A DNA stretch of 63,786 bases from Bradyrhizobium altum (GCF_020889705.1 NZ_JACMYP010000017.1:1-63786), one strand, 5' to 3'; shown: positions 8,839 to 17,479, counted from the stretch's first letter. Notes: a model not told the origin generated them from the letters alone. A program made the numbers and translations.

Positions 8839-9597
8839 TCAGTGAATGCCGGTGAACAGCCGATTCCAGCGCACCGATGCCGGCCAGTGCCACACTTGCC
8901 ATGCCGGCGCGTCATTGCCGATCGAGAAAAAGATCACCTTGGCTTGCCCGATGAGGTTCTCGAACGGCACGTAACCGACGCCGCCGCGCGCCGGCGGCAC
9001 GCGGCTGTCGGCCGAGTTGTCGCGGTTGTCGCCCATCGCGAAGAAATGCCCGGGCGGCACGACATAGACCGGCGTGTTGTCGTATTCGGAACGTTCGATG
9101 CGATCGAGCGCGTCGTAGCTGACTCCGTTCGGCAGGGTCTCGCGCCAGCGCTTGACGCGGACCGGGCGCGGCCCGTCGTCGCGACCGACATAGTCATCGA
9201 CCCGCTCGCGCTTGACCGCGGTGCCGTTGATGTACAGCTGCCCGTCGATCATCTGAATGCGATCGCCTGGCAGGCCGATCACGCGCTTGATGAAATCGAT
9301 CTTGTCGTCGCTCGGCAGCCGGAACACCACGACATCGCCCGGCCTGGGTTCGGAGCCGAAGATACGACCCGAGAACAGCGGCGGTGAGAAGGGCAGGGAG
9401 TAGTGCGTATATCCGTAGCTGTATTTCGAGAGAAACAGGTAGTCGCCGACGAGCAACGTCGATTCCATCGACTCGGACGGAATGTTGAAGGACTGGAACA
9501 GGAAGGTGCGGATGACCAGCGCGATGATCAGCGCCTGCACGGCCACGCGAAAGGTTTCCGCCACTCCGCCTTGCTGACGTTCCTTCTCGGTCGACAT
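8839..9597 (-). CDS. lepB: Signal peptidase I
   Basis: This 252-residue inner-membrane serine protease removes signal peptides from Sec- and Tat-exported proteins. There is one N-terminal membrane segment (about residues 17-36, VAVQALIIALVIRTFLFQSF). The catalytic serine is S43 in IPSESMESTLL and the catalytic lysine is K104 in DFIKRVIGLPGD. The box-E motif GDNRDNSADSR is present. GTG 9618 is in frame, but its AGGAG lies inside the coding stretch and fits ATG 9597 instead, so ATG is chosen. It follows argE on the same strand with a 39-base gap. Confidence 0.92.
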   Translation of the reverse strand: MSTEKERQQGGVAETFRVAVQALIIALVIRTFLFQSFNIPSESMESTLLVGDYLFLSKYSYGYTHYSLPFSPPLFSGRIFGSEPRPGDVVVFRLPSDDKIDFIKRVIGLPGDRIQMIDGQLYINGTAVKRERVDDYVGRDDGPRPVRVKRWRETLPNGVSYDALDRIERSEYDNTPVYVVPPGHFFAMGDNRDNSADSRVPPARGGVGYVPFENLIGQAKVIFFSIGNDAPAWQVWHWPASVRWNRLFTGIH

Positions 9598-9636
9598 GGT
9601 CCCGGGCTCCTGTTTCACGCCCTACGCAGCAGAATA

Positions 9637-10805
9637 TCACTTCGCGCAATGCGCGATCAGCCGCGCGACGAATTCTCCGCAAGCCTCGAGCTGCGACATC
9701 TCGACGAATTCATCCGGCGTGTGCGCCTGCGCGATAGAGCCGGGGCCGACCACCACGGACGGCACATCCGCCATGCTGACGAACAGGCTCGCCTCGGTGC
9801 CGAACGCGACCTTGGCGTGGTCGTTGCGGCCGGCGAGCTGCTTGGCGAGCGTGACGATCGGCGCGTCCGCCGCGGTGTCGAGCGCGGGGTAGTCGAGAAT
9901 TTCCTCGAAATCGATGCCACACTCCGGATGCCGCTTGCGCATGTCAGGCTCGATCTCGGCCTTCGCCCAGGCGATGATCGCATCCGTCACGGCTCTGGAC
10001 TCGGTGATGCCGATGCCGCGGCATTCGAATTCGACGACGCACTGGTCGGGCACGATGTTCAGCGCGGCGCCGCCGCGGACTATGCTGGTGAGCAGGGTCG
10101 AGTGCGGAACGTCGTAGAGGCTGTCTCGCTCCGCATCCGCGGCCAGCAGCGCGGCGCGGCGGCGAATTTCGGTGGTCAGATCGGCCGCGTATTCGATGGC
10201 GTTGACGCCGTCGGGCGCGATCGAGGAGTGACGGGCGAGCCCGCGGAACGTGGCGCGCACGCCATGCTTGCCCTTGTGGCCGATGATCACCTGCATCCGG
10301 GTCGCTCGCCGACGAAACAGCCGAGCGGCCTGATCGGCTTGCGTGCGACGTCGCGCAGCATCGGGCGCACGCCGACGCAACCGATCTCCTCGTCATAGGA
10401 GATCGCAAGATTGATCGGCGTCTTCAGATCGGCCGTGAGCATTTCCGGGACCATCGCGAGGCAGACGGCGACAAAGCCCTTCATGTCGGTGGTGCCGCGG
10501 CCGTACAGCCGCCCGTCACGCTCGACGAGCTCGAACGGGTTGTGGCTCCAGTCCTGTCCCGCAACCGGCACGACATCGGTATGCCCTGACAGAACCAGCC
10601 CGGCTCTGTCCTCGGGGCCGACCGTGACCCACAACGAGGACTTCTGTCCGGTGTCATCGACGATGCGCTGTCCGCTGACGCCAAGCGAGGCGAGGTAGCG
10701 CTCGATGTAGTCGATCAGGGGGAGGTTGCTGCGGTCGCTTATGGTGTCAAACGCGACGAGGTCGGCCAAGAGCTTGCGGATACGGTCGGGGCGTTGATTT
10801 TGCAT
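9637..10805 (-). pseudogene. argE: Acetylornithine deacetylase (M20 family), frameshifted
   Basis: The two halves lie in different frames. The N-terminal half starts at ATG 10805 (MQNQRPDRIRKLLADL) and carries the M20 metal-site motifs SGHTDVVP, YGRGTTDMKGF and DEEIG. The C-terminal half continues from RMQVIIGHKGKHGVRATF to the stop at 9637, with the dimerisation domain and a last metal-ligand region AHTPDEF. Adding one base near 10304 (reading GAGCCGACC instead of GAGCGACC on the coding strand) restores GEPTRMQV, the usual sequence. The intact protein would have about 389 residues and take acetylornithine to ornithine. Whether the break is real needs read-level data; a related M20 substrate is possible. 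Confidence 0.82.
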
Positions 10806-10974
10806 TGCCTGTTCGTGTGCGAGGGAGTGTGCAAGGAATTGCTGATGTGCCGGCGATCCTGCCAGCAAAGTATAACAGCTGGTTTGCCTGCCGGGGCCAA
10901 GCAATATTCGGACCGCTGCCGGACGTTATTGCGGGTCGACGTCCGTCGTCCCATGTAACGACCGGGAGATCGCC

Positions 10975-11325
10975 ATGATCCAGCAATTGCGCATCTACGA
11001 AATCTTCGAGAACAATAAGGCCGCGTTTCATGCCCGGTTCCGCGATCACGCGGCGCGGATCACGACGGGGCGCTACGGTTTCAAATTCGTCAGCATGTGG
11101 GAGACGAAATTCGGTGACCGCACCGAGTTCGTGTATTTGCTCGAATGGCCCGACGAGGCGACCAAGATCGCGCAGTGGGCGGCATTCATGGCAGATCCCG
11201 AATGGAGCGAGATCAAGCGGGTCACCCATGCCGAGCACGGCCTGATGGTCGGGCAGATCGAGGATCGGTTGCTGGCTCAGGTGGACTATTCGCCGGCACG
11301 GGAGCGGAGCCTGTTGCCGGGGTAG
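10975..11325 (+). CDS. NIPSNAP family protein
   Basis: This 116-residue protein has one ferredoxin-like alpha/beta NIPSNAP domain: QQLRIYEIFENNKAAFHARF at the start, then VSMWETKFGDRTEFVYLLEW and a W-rich DEATKIAQWAAFMADPEW section. Bacterial members are usually small oligomeric proteins of unknown or ligand-binding function. A GGGAG site precedes the ATG. It diverges from argE with a 169-bp gap. Confidence 0.8.
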   Translation: MIQQLRIYEIFENNKAAFHARFRDHAARITTGRYGFKFVSMWETKFGDRTEFVYLLEWPDEATKIAQWAAFMADPEWSEIKRVTHAEHGLMVGQIEDRLLAQVDYSPARERSLLPG

Positions 11326-11339
11326 GGCGTGCCGTAGAG

Positions 11340-11426
11340 CGTAGGATGGGTAGAGCGAAGCGAAACCCATCGACTTTGATCCGCGCGGTGAGATGATGGA
11401 TTTCGCTGCGCTCTACCCATCCTACG
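11340..11426. repeat. Palindromic interspersed repeat (GTAGGATGGGTAGAGC type)
   Basis: Arms 11340-11371 and 11395-11426 are near-perfect inverted copies: CGTAGGATGGGTAGAGCGAA on the left, TTCGCTGCGCTCTACCCATC near the right. This element is common between genes in bradyrhizobia. It directly follows the NIPSNAP gene. Confidence 0.82.
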
Positions 11427-11782
11427 GCGCATGGTTGCGTCCTCCGGTGTTGCCCATTCGACACGACGGGCAACTCAACCAAAACCTGTCAATCCCGCGC
11501 AGCAAAAATATTTCTTTTTATCAGAAGTGCAACTCAGTGTATAAATCTTCCCGTCTCACCCGATCGAGGGGCGCTTCGCGATCGTCACGAACGCGGTGTG
11601 AGATGCGGTGGACGCCGAACGTTGTGACTGACGAGCACACGTGAAGCGGACGGCGAAGTCGTGTGGTCCTGACGCCCTAGCGGCCGGTGTCCCCTTTGCA
11701 AAGCGCGTAGCGCTTTTGCGGAAGGCGGTGACAAGCAAGCCCAGTCTCGCCGGGGAGAGCACGAAATAAGCCGTAACCCATC

Positions 11783-11909
11783 GCGCAGGGAAAGCCGGAT
11801 TGCACCGGTTACACCTGTGGTCCTACCCCCGAGCTTTCTACCCATTGCTCGGGGCCCATGGGTGCGATCGGCACCCGGCTTTCCCTGCGCCCTCTGTGAA
11901 CGGAGAGGG
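11783..11909. repeat. Structured non-coding repeat with a perfect 16-bp closing helix
   Basis: GCGCAGGGAAAGCCGG (11783-11798) pairs perfectly with CCGGCTTTCCCTGCGC (11875-11890). Inside are two more helices: CCCCGAGC (11827-11834) with GCTCGGGG (11847-11854), and GGGTGC (11860-11865) with GCACCC (11871-11876). A flanking hairpin CCCTCT/AGAGGG spans 11890-11909. I recognise related sequence scattered in Bradyrhizobium genomes, but know no function for it. A structured RNA or a non-autonomous mobile element are both possible. Confidence 0.6.
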
Positions 11910-11988
11910 TGAAACGAAGAGCAGAACTCGGGCAGATCATGTCGCGAGAATGCGATTGTTTGACTCTCGATGTCGCAACAAATTCGAT

Positions 11989-12087
11989 GTCGTCCTGGCG
12001 AAAGCCAGGACCCATTATGCTGGAACGACGAGTCCCCCCTCACAACATCCGCCGCGGAGTATGGGTCCCGGCTTGCGCCGGGACGAC
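11989..12087. repeat. Palindromic interspersed repeat (GTCGTCCTGGCGAAAGCCAG type)
   Basis: The left end contains GTCCTGGCGAAAGCCAGGAC, itself a hairpin. The right end contains GTCCCGGCTTGCGCCGGGAC, also a hairpin. The outer ends GTCGTCC and GGACGAC are complementary, and CCCAT pairs with ATGGG inside. It is a widespread intergenic element in bradyrhizobia, placed here 64 bp beyond the stop of the minus-strand SDR gene. Confidence 0.8.
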
Positions 12088-12150
12088 GGTGGTGGATGTG
12101 GCGCCGTCATGGCGTCATTCGGATTGCGCCGCGAACGGAGAATGCCGTTG

Positions 12151-12936
12151 CTAAATCGGCTTGCCCGTATACGGCATCGACGCGGTGAGGCCGCCGTCGA
12201 CCGGGATGGCCTGGCCGTTGACGTAAGACGCCTCGTCGCTCGCCAGGAACAATCCCATTGCGGCGAGTTCGTGCGGTTGACCGGGGCGCTTCAGCGGATT
12301 GAGCTGGCCGATCTTGTCCTGGGTGCCGCGCTCCTTGGCACGGTCGAACACCGGTTTGGTCATGCCGGTTTCGATCAGGCCCGGGCAGACCGCGTTGATG
12401 CGCACGCCGGTGCCGGAGAGCGAGTAGGCGGTGGTCTGCACCAGGCTGATGACGCCGGCCTTGCTCGCGCCGTAGGGATGTCCGCTGGCGCCGGACTTCA
12501 GGCCCGCGACGGATGCGGTGCAGACGATCGAGCCGGAACCCTGCTTGGTCATGTGCGGGATCGAATGCTTGATCGCGAGGAACGGGCCGATCAGATTGAC
12601 GCGCAGCACCTCCTGCCAATGTTCCGGAGTCTGGTCGGCGAGCGGCACGAGGCCGCCGCTGACGCCGGCATTGGCCCAGATCGCATCGAGCTTGCCGTAT
12701 TTCGAAACCGCCTTCTCGATGAAGGCCTTCACGTCGCTCTCCGAGCCGGCATCGGCGGTGACGGCTTCGACCGTGCCGCCGGCATCGCGCACCAGCTTCG
12801 CGGTCTCGTTGACGCCATCGGTGCGATCGACCGCGATCAGCTTGGCGCCTTCTTTGGTGAACAGCAGCGAGGCGGCGCGGCCGATGCCGCTTCCTGCGCC
12901 GGTGATGATGACGGATTTGCCTTCGAGGCGGCCCAT
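12151..12936 (-). CDS. Short-chain dehydrogenase/reductase (SDR)
   Basis: This 261-residue classical SDR is an NAD(P)-dependent alcohol/ketone oxidoreductase. The cofactor loop is TGAGSGIG (residues 13-20), a NAG motif appears in WANAGVSGG, the active-site YGASK is near residue 155 and the C-terminal signature is PVDGGLTA. ATG 12936 is preferred because GGGAG lies eight bases before it; the longer open frame upstream starts with untypical sequence. Two direct copies of TTCAAAC sit about 65-80 bases upstream of the start. Substrate unknown. Confidence 0.88.
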   Translation of the reverse strand: MGRLEGKSVIITGAGSGIGRAASLLFTKEGAKLIAVDRTDGVNETAKLVRDAGGTVEAVTADAGSESDVKAFIEKAVSKYGKLDAIWANAGVSGGLVPLADQTPEHWQEVLRVNLIGPFLAIKHSIPHMTKQGSGSIVCTASVAGLKSGASGHPYGASKAGVISLVQTTAYSLSGTGVRINAVCPGLIETGMTKPVFDRAKERGTQDKIGQLNPLKRPGQPHELAAMGLFLASDEASYVNGQAIPVDGGLTASMPYTGKPI

Positions 12937-12996
12937 GATTTTCTCCCTGTTCACATGGTTAGTTCGAGTGATCCTTGGCGCGTCTGCCGCGCGACG

Positions 12997-13018
12997 GAAT
13001 TCAAACAAAATTTCAAAC
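12997..13018. promoter_or_regulatory. Direct TTCAAAC repeats upstream of the SDR gene
   Basis: TTCAAAC occurs at 13000-13006 and 13012-13018, twelve bases apart (about one helical turn). The first copy is part of GAATTCAAAC (12997-13006), which recurs upstream of the SDR gene at 13872. This may be a shared regulator site. Confidence 0.3.
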
Positions 13019-13088
13019 GTCAGAAGCACTTGAGACGATGTGCGGCGTGACGTACAGCGTGACGGGACAGTATTGAAGGGCTCATCCG

Positions 13089-13796
13089 ATGTCCAATCCA
13101 GAGAAGCCTAACGTGACGGTGACGCGGTGGTGGTGGGTTCGTCATGCGCCGGTGCGCAGCGACGGCGGCAACATCTACGGGCAGGAGGATATCGACTGCG
13201 ACACCGGCGATGTCGAAGTCTTCGAGGCGGTCGCCAAGATGCTGCCGCGCAACGCCGTGTGGTATTCGAGCAATCTGAAGCGCACGCACAAGACCGCGGA
13301 TGCGATCTGGGCCGCCGGGTATCCGAAGCCCGAAAGCATGACGCAGGAGCGCGACTTCGCCGAGCTGCATCTCGGCCGGTGGCAGGGCATGAACCGCGCC
13401 GCGTTTCTCGCCAGCCGCCCGCCCGGCAGCATGTGGTTCGCCGACGTCAACGAGCCTGCGCCCGGCGGCGAGAGCTTCATGGATCTCTACACCCGCGTCT
13501 GCCGCACCATCGTGCGGATCACCGCCGCGGAGGCCGGCAAGGACATCATCGCGGTCGGCCATGGCGGCGTGATCAGGGCCGCGGTCGGGCTTGCGCTCGG
13601 CGGCCAGCCGGATCGGGGCCTGTCGTTTGATATCGACAATGTCTCGGTGACGCGGCTCGATCACATCGCGGCGCCCAACGTGTCGATGTGGCGGCTGCCA
13701 ATGGTGAACCAGCAGCCCTGGATCGCCGACCCCAGGCACGCCGCGATGCACCAGCCGTCCGGACCCGAAGTCAGGCCGGCGAGCAAGCTTGCGTGA
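13089..13796 (+). CDS. Histidine phosphatase family protein (phosphoglycerate mutase-like)
   Basis: This 235-residue protein belongs to the histidine phosphatase superfamily. The phosphate-accepting histidine is H19 in WWWVRHAPVR (RHA in place of the usual RHG). The second catalytic histidine is in AVGHGGVIRA (about residue 158). SSNLKRTHKTADAI supplies the conserved arginine, and ERDFAELHLGRWQG the acid. The C-terminal tail after about residue 210 is Pro-rich and not family-typical. Phosphoglycerate mutase or cobalamin-type phosphatases are alternatives; the substrate is unassigned. It lies between two SDR genes. Confidence 0.85.
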   Translation: MSNPEKPNVTVTRWWWVRHAPVRSDGGNIYGQEDIDCDTGDVEVFEAVAKMLPRNAVWYSSNLKRTHKTADAIWAAGYPKPESMTQERDFAELHLGRWQGMNRAAFLASRPPGSMWFADVNEPAPGGESFMDLYTRVCRTIVRITAAEAGKDIIAVGHGGVIRAAVGLALGGQPDRGLSFDIDNVSVTRLDHIAAPNVSMWRLPMVNQQPWIADPRHAAMHQPSGPEVRPASKLA

Positions 13797-13839
13797 TTGC
13801 CGCTATCGGAACACCGGAACGCTGCCTAAGCTGAACACA

Positions 13840-13849
13840 GAATTCAAAC
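13840..13849. promoter_or_regulatory. GAATTCAAAC motif upstream of the second SDR gene
   Basis: GAATTCAAAC sits 22 bases before the ATG at 13872. The same ten bases occur upstream of the minus-strand SDR gene (12997-13006). Confidence 0.25.
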
Positions 13850-13871
13850 GCCTTACATCAGGGAGAGAAAC

Positions 13872-14639
13872 ATGACCTTGTTCGACATGAAGGGAAAAGT
13901 CGCCGTCATCACCGGTTCGACGCGCGGCATCGGGCTCGCCATTGCCGAGCGGATGGCCGAGCACGGCGCCAAGGTCGTGATCTCCTCGCGCAAGGCCGAC
14001 GTCTGCGAGCAGGTCGCGGGCGACATCAACGGCAAGTTCGGCAAGGGCACCGCGGTCGCGATCGCCGCCAACATCTCGTCAAAGGAAAACCTGCAAAATC
14101 TGGTCGACGAGAGCAATCGCGCCTTCGGCAACATCGACGTGCTGGTCTGCAACGCGGCGTCGAACCCGTATTACGGTCCGCTTGCCGGCATCTCCGACGA
14201 TCAGTTCCGCAAGATCCTCGACAACAACATCGTCGCCAACAACTGGCTGATCTCGATGGTGGTGCCGCAGATGATCGAGCGCAAGGACGGCTCCATCATC
14301 ATCGTGTCCTCGATCGGCGGCTTGAAGGGCTCGACCGTGCTCGGCGCTTACGCGATCTCGAAGGCCGCCGACATGCAACTCGCGCGCAACCTCGCCTGCG
14401 AATATGGCAAGCACAATATCCGCGTGAACTGCATCGCGCCGGGCCTGATCAAGACCGACTTCGCCAAGGCGCTGTGGGACAATCCGGACACGCTGAAGGC
14501 CTCGACCGCGCGCTCGCCGCTGCTGCGGATCGGCGTGCCGGACGAGATCGCGGGCGCCGCCGTGTTGATGGGCTCGCGCGCCGGCGACTTCCTCACCGGC
14601 CAGACCATCGTGATCGACGGCGGCGCGACGATCAGCTGA
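13872..14639 (+). CDS. Short-chain dehydrogenase/reductase (SDR)
   Basis: This 255-residue classical SDR has the cofactor loop TGSTRGIG (residues 14-21), VCNAASNPYYGP in place of the usual NNAG, catalytic Ser in IIIVSSIGG, YAISKAADM near residue 158, and the C-terminal signature TIVIDGGATIS. A GGGAGAG site lies seven bases before the ATG. Such proteins near CoA-transferase and acyl-CoA dehydrogenase genes often act on hydroxyacyl or ketoacyl intermediates, but the substrate cannot be read here. It converges with the serine hydrolase gene. Confidence 0.88.
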   Translation: MTLFDMKGKVAVITGSTRGIGLAIAERMAEHGAKVVISSRKADVCEQVAGDINGKFGKGTAVAIAANISSKENLQNLVDESNRAFGNIDVLVCNAASNPYYGPLAGISDDQFRKILDNNIVANNWLISMVVPQMIERKDGSIIIVSSIGGLKGSTVLGAYAISKAADMQLARNLACEYGKHNIRVNCIAPGLIKTDFAKALWDNPDTLKASTARSPLLRIGVPDEIAGAAVLMGSRAGDFLTGQTIVIDGGATIS

Positions 14640-14650
14640 CGCAAAGCGTC

Positions 14651-14683
14651 ATCCCGGGGCGCGCGTCAGCGCGAACCCGGGAT
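14651..14683. terminator. Hairpin between convergent SDR and hydrolase genes
   Basis: ATCCCGGGGCGCGC (14651-14664) pairs with GCGCGAACCCGGGAT (14669-14683) apart from one bulge and mismatch. It sits midway between two convergent stops, where a bidirectional terminator is expected, and resembles a dispersed bradyrhizobial repeat. Confidence 0.5.
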
Positions 14684-14700
14684 CTCGAGCCGCAATGACT

Positions 14701-15924
14701 TCACTCCACCGCCGCATACACGCCGTTGCGCACCAGCGAGCGGGTATATTCGCGCTGGCCCGGACCCTGCATCATGAAGACCGCGATCAGGTCTTCGCGC
14801 GGATCGATCCAGAAGAACGTGCCGGCCATGCCGCTCCAGAAGTACTGGCCGACCGAGCCGGAGAACGGCGCGATGCCCTGCTGCATGCGCACGGCGAAGC
14901 CGAGGCCGAAACTGTGGCCGGGCGACACCAGCGTGCCCTGGACCTTGACGCCGGCGCCGAGGTGATCGGAGGCCATGAATTCGAGCGTCTTGCGGCCGAT
15001 GATCCTGGTGCCGTCGAGCGAGCCGCCGCCCAGCAGCATCTGCGCGAAGCGCGCATAGTCCATCGTGGTCGAAACAAGTCCGCCGCCGCCGGATTCCATC
15101 GCCGGCTTCTCCAGCATGTTGAACAGCTGCACCTTCTCGTTGGTCCAGGGATCGTTCGCAAAAGCCTCGGCGAGACGGCCGGCATTGGCTTCCCCGGTGT
15201 GGAAGGCGGTCTCGTTCATCTGCAGCGGCGAGAGGATGCGCTCAGCGAAGAACGCGCCGAGCGTCTTGCCGCTGACGACTTCGATGATGCGGCCGAGGAT
15301 GTCGGTGGAGCGGCTGTAGTTCCACTCGGCGCCGGGCTGGCAGATCAGCGGCATGCCGGCGAGCATGGTGGCGTGCTCGGCATTGGTGATCTTGCGGCTG
15401 CGCAGCCGCGACTGCTGGTAGAGCTGCTGCACCGGGCCGTTGCCGGTGTGGTCGTAGGTGAGGCCAGAGGTGTGGCGCAGCAGGTCCTGGATCGTCATCT
15501 GCCGCTGCACGGGGACCAGCTCGAGCTTGCCGTTGTGCTCGACTCCGACCTTGGTCTCGGCGAATTCGGGGATGAACTTCGCGACGGGGTCGTTGAGCAG
15601 GAAGTGGCCGTCCTCCAGCAGCATCATGATGCCGACCGAGACGATCGGCTTGGTCATCGAGAAGATGCGGAAGATCGTGTCATGCGTCATCGGCGCGGAG
15701 GCCGCCGGGCTTTGCCGCCCGATCGCATCGAACCAGCCGATCTGGCCGCGCCGCGCCACCAGCACCGTGAAGCCGGGCGCGGTTCCCTTGTCGACCTCGC
15801 GCTTGAAGGTGTCGGACAGTGCCTGCAGCCGCGTGCTCGACAGTCCGATCGATTCGGGTTTGGCGAGGGGGAGGGACGGGGTGGTTTGGCTGGCGGGCTG
15901 CTTGGTGGCGGTCTGGGCGTTCAT
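14701..15924 (-). CDS. Serine hydrolase of the beta-lactamase (class C/EstB-like) family
   Basis: This 407-residue protein has the class C beta-lactamase/penicillin-binding fold. The active-site serine and lysine are S89 and K92 in FSMTK. The tyrosine motif is NYSRSTDILG (YSR instead of the classic YxN), and HSFGLGFAVR near the C terminus fills the KTG-equivalent place. There is no clear signal peptide: the N terminus is Gln/Thr/Ala-rich. This pattern fits cytoplasmic esterases such as EstB better than true beta-lactamases. GGGAGAG before ATG 15924 sets the start. Substrate unknown. Confidence 0.85.
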   Translation of the reverse strand: MNAQTATKQPASQTTPSLPLAKPESIGLSSTRLQALSDTFKREVDKGTAPGFTVLVARRGQIGWFDAIGRQSPAASAPMTHDTIFRIFSMTKPIVSVGIMMLLEDGHFLLNDPVAKFIPEFAETKVGVEHNGKLELVPVQRQMTIQDLLRHTSGLTYDHTGNGPVQQLYQQSRLRSRKITNAEHATMLAGMPLICQPGAEWNYSRSTDILGRIIEVVSGKTLGAFFAERILSPLQMNETAFHTGEANAGRLAEAFANDPWTNEKVQLFNMLEKPAMESGGGGLVSTTMDYARFAQMLLGGGSLDGTRIIGRKTLEFMASDHLGAGVKVQGTLVSPGHSFGLGFAVRMQQGIAPFSGSVGQYFWSGMAGTFFWIDPREDLIAVFMMQGPGQREYTRSLVRNGVYAAVE

Positions 15925-16100
15925 GGTCTCTCCCGGGTTCTTGATTCTTGATTCTTGCGGCGGAGCGCCGACGTGGAGTGATGGCGGAAGTCTGGCGCAT
16001 AAGTTTTGCAATGAACAGAAGCTTCACCGGTTCGCCCTTGCAAACCGGCCATGCCCTGTGCTTGAAACGGCGCGAACCGGCGGCGACGCTGGTTCCCTGC

Positions 16101-16176
16101 AGGAGTGTAGCTCAATTGGTAGAGCACCGGTCTCCAAAACCGGGGGTCGCAGGTTCGAGCCCTGCCACTCCTGCCA
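16101..16176 (+). tRNA. trnW: tRNA-Trp (anticodon CCA)
   Basis: The cloverleaf is complete. Acceptor AGGAGTG (16101-16107) pairs with CACTCCT (16166-16172), the D arm is GCTC/GAGC, and the anticodon stem CCGGT/ACCGG holds loop CTCCAAA with anticodon CCA. The T arm is GCAGG-TTCGAGC-CCTGC. Discriminator G and an encoded CCA end follow. In alphaproteobacteria tRNA-Trp commonly lies just before secE-nusG; here 4.2 kb separates them. Confidence 0.97.
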
Positions 16177-16240
16177 GCTTTTACCCAATTATTTGAATGT
16201 GTTGGCCGAGGTCTTGGACCCCGGCCATGATTGTATTCAC

Positions 16241-17446
16241 TCACTTGATGAGCGGGCAGCCGCCGTCCTTCATCGGCCGGAACGCCTGGTCGCCGGGCAC
16301 CTCGGCGAGCACCTTGTAGTAATCCCACGGCGCCTTCGATTCCTCAGGTCTTTTGACCTCGAACAGGAACATCGAGTGCACCATGCGGCCGTCCTCGCGC
16401 ACCACGCCGTTGTCGGAGAAGGCGTCGCGGACCGGGGTCGCGCGCATCTTCGCCAGCACCGGCTTGGTCTCCTTGGTACCGGCCGCCTGCACGGCGTTGA
16501 GGTAGTGCAGGGTGGCGCTGTAGGTCGCGGCCTGGTTCATCGTCGGCATCCGCTTCATGCGCTCGAAGAAGCGCTTGCCGAAGGCGCGGGTGCGGTCGTT
16601 GAGATCCCAGTAGTAGGCCTCGGTGATGATCAGGCCCTGCGCGAGCTTGAGCCCGAGGCTGTGGATATCAGAGATGAACATCACGATCCCAGCCAGATTC
16701 TGCCCGCCCGCGACGATGCCGAACTCGGCGGCCTGCTTGATCGCGTTGATGGTGTCGCCGCCGCCATTGGCCAGGCCGATGATCTTGGCCTTCGAGGCCT
16801 GCGCCTGCAGCAGGAACGAGGAGAAGTCCGGCGTGTTGAGCGGATGCCGGGCGCTGCCGAGCACCTTGCCGCCGGCGGCGCGGACCACGTCGCCGGTGTC
16901 GCGCTCGATCGAATGGCCGAACACGTAGTCGGCGGTGATGAAGAACCAGCTGTCGCCACCGTTCTTCACGATCGCACTGCCGACGGTGTGGGCGTTGGCG
17001 TAGGTGTCGTAGGTCCAGTGCAGCGTGTAGGGCGAACAGGACTTGCCCGTGATGTCGGAGCTCGCCGCATCCGTCACGATCATGATCTTCTCGAACCGCT
17101 TCGACATCTCCATGCCGGCGAGTGCGGTCGCCGAGGTCGGCATGTCGATGATCATGTCGACGTTCTCGGCCTCGTACCATTTGCGGGTGATGGTGGCGGC
17201 GACGTCGGCCTTGTTGAGGGCGTCGGCGGTGACGAGCTCGATCGGCTTGCCGAACATCGAGCCGCCGAACTCCTCAATCGCCATCTTGGTGGCTTCGACA
17301 TTCCCGGCGCCGCCGATGTCCGAATAGACCGACTGGAAATCGGTCAGCACGCCGATCTTGAGCGGCGTCTGTTGCGCGAGAGCGGGACCCGCCAGCACGG
17401 CGGCGATCAGGCCGGCGGCGGACAGACTCGTGACGATGGATTTCAT
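16241..17446 (-). CDS. Periplasmic branched-chain amino acid-type ABC transporter substrate-binding protein
   Basis: This 401-residue type I periplasmic binding protein belongs to the LivK/Peripla_BP_6 group. The signal peptide spans about residues 1-24 (hydrophobic LSAAGLIAAVLAG, cleavage after ALA). The mature protein opens with PLKIGVLTDFQSVYSDIGG, the usual ligand-side start. Members bind amino acids, aromatic acids or amides; the adjacent acyl-CoA synthetase suggests an aromatic or aliphatic acid. No permease or ATPase gene is next to it, so partners must lie elsewhere. GGGGAGG precedes ATG 17446. It diverges from a GntR gene, and a TTGTCCGACAA site lies 34 bases upstream of the start. 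Confidence 0.9.
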   Translation of the reverse strand: MKSIVTSLSAAGLIAAVLAGPALAQQTPLKIGVLTDFQSVYSDIGGAGNVEATKMAIEEFGGSMFGKPIELVTADALNKADVAATITRKWYEAENVDMIIDMPTSATALAGMEMSKRFEKIMIVTDAASSDITGKSCSPYTLHWTYDTYANAHTVGSAIVKNGGDSWFFITADYVFGHSIERDTGDVVRAAGGKVLGSARHPLNTPDFSSFLLQAQASKAKIIGLANGGGDTINAIKQAAEFGIVAGGQNLAGIVMFISDIHSLGLKLAQGLIITEAYYWDLNDRTRAFGKRFFERMKRMPTMNQAATYSATLHYLNAVQAAGTKETKPVLAKMRATPVRDAFSDNGVVREDGRMVHSMFLFEVKRPEESKAPWDYYKVLAEVPGDQAFRPMKDGGCPLIK

Positions 17447-17479
17447 GGTGATGCGCCTCCCCAGGGTGTTCTTATCGGC

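Larger units (their letters stand above)
11427..12150. other. Repeat-dense non-coding stretch
   Basis: No credible gene is seen in these 724 bases. The left part (11500-11560) is unusually AT-rich for the window. A multi-helix element (11783-11909) and a second palindromic repeat (11989-12087) are listed separately. A small hairpin AAAGCGCGTAGCGCTTT lies at about 11700-11716. Short open frames here have no ribosome sites and follow the repeat structure. Confidence 0.6.

Noticed and set aside
14701..15924. Class C beta-lactamase
   Set aside because: There is no signal peptide, and the YxN and KTG motifs are altered; an esterase-like hydrolase is more likely.
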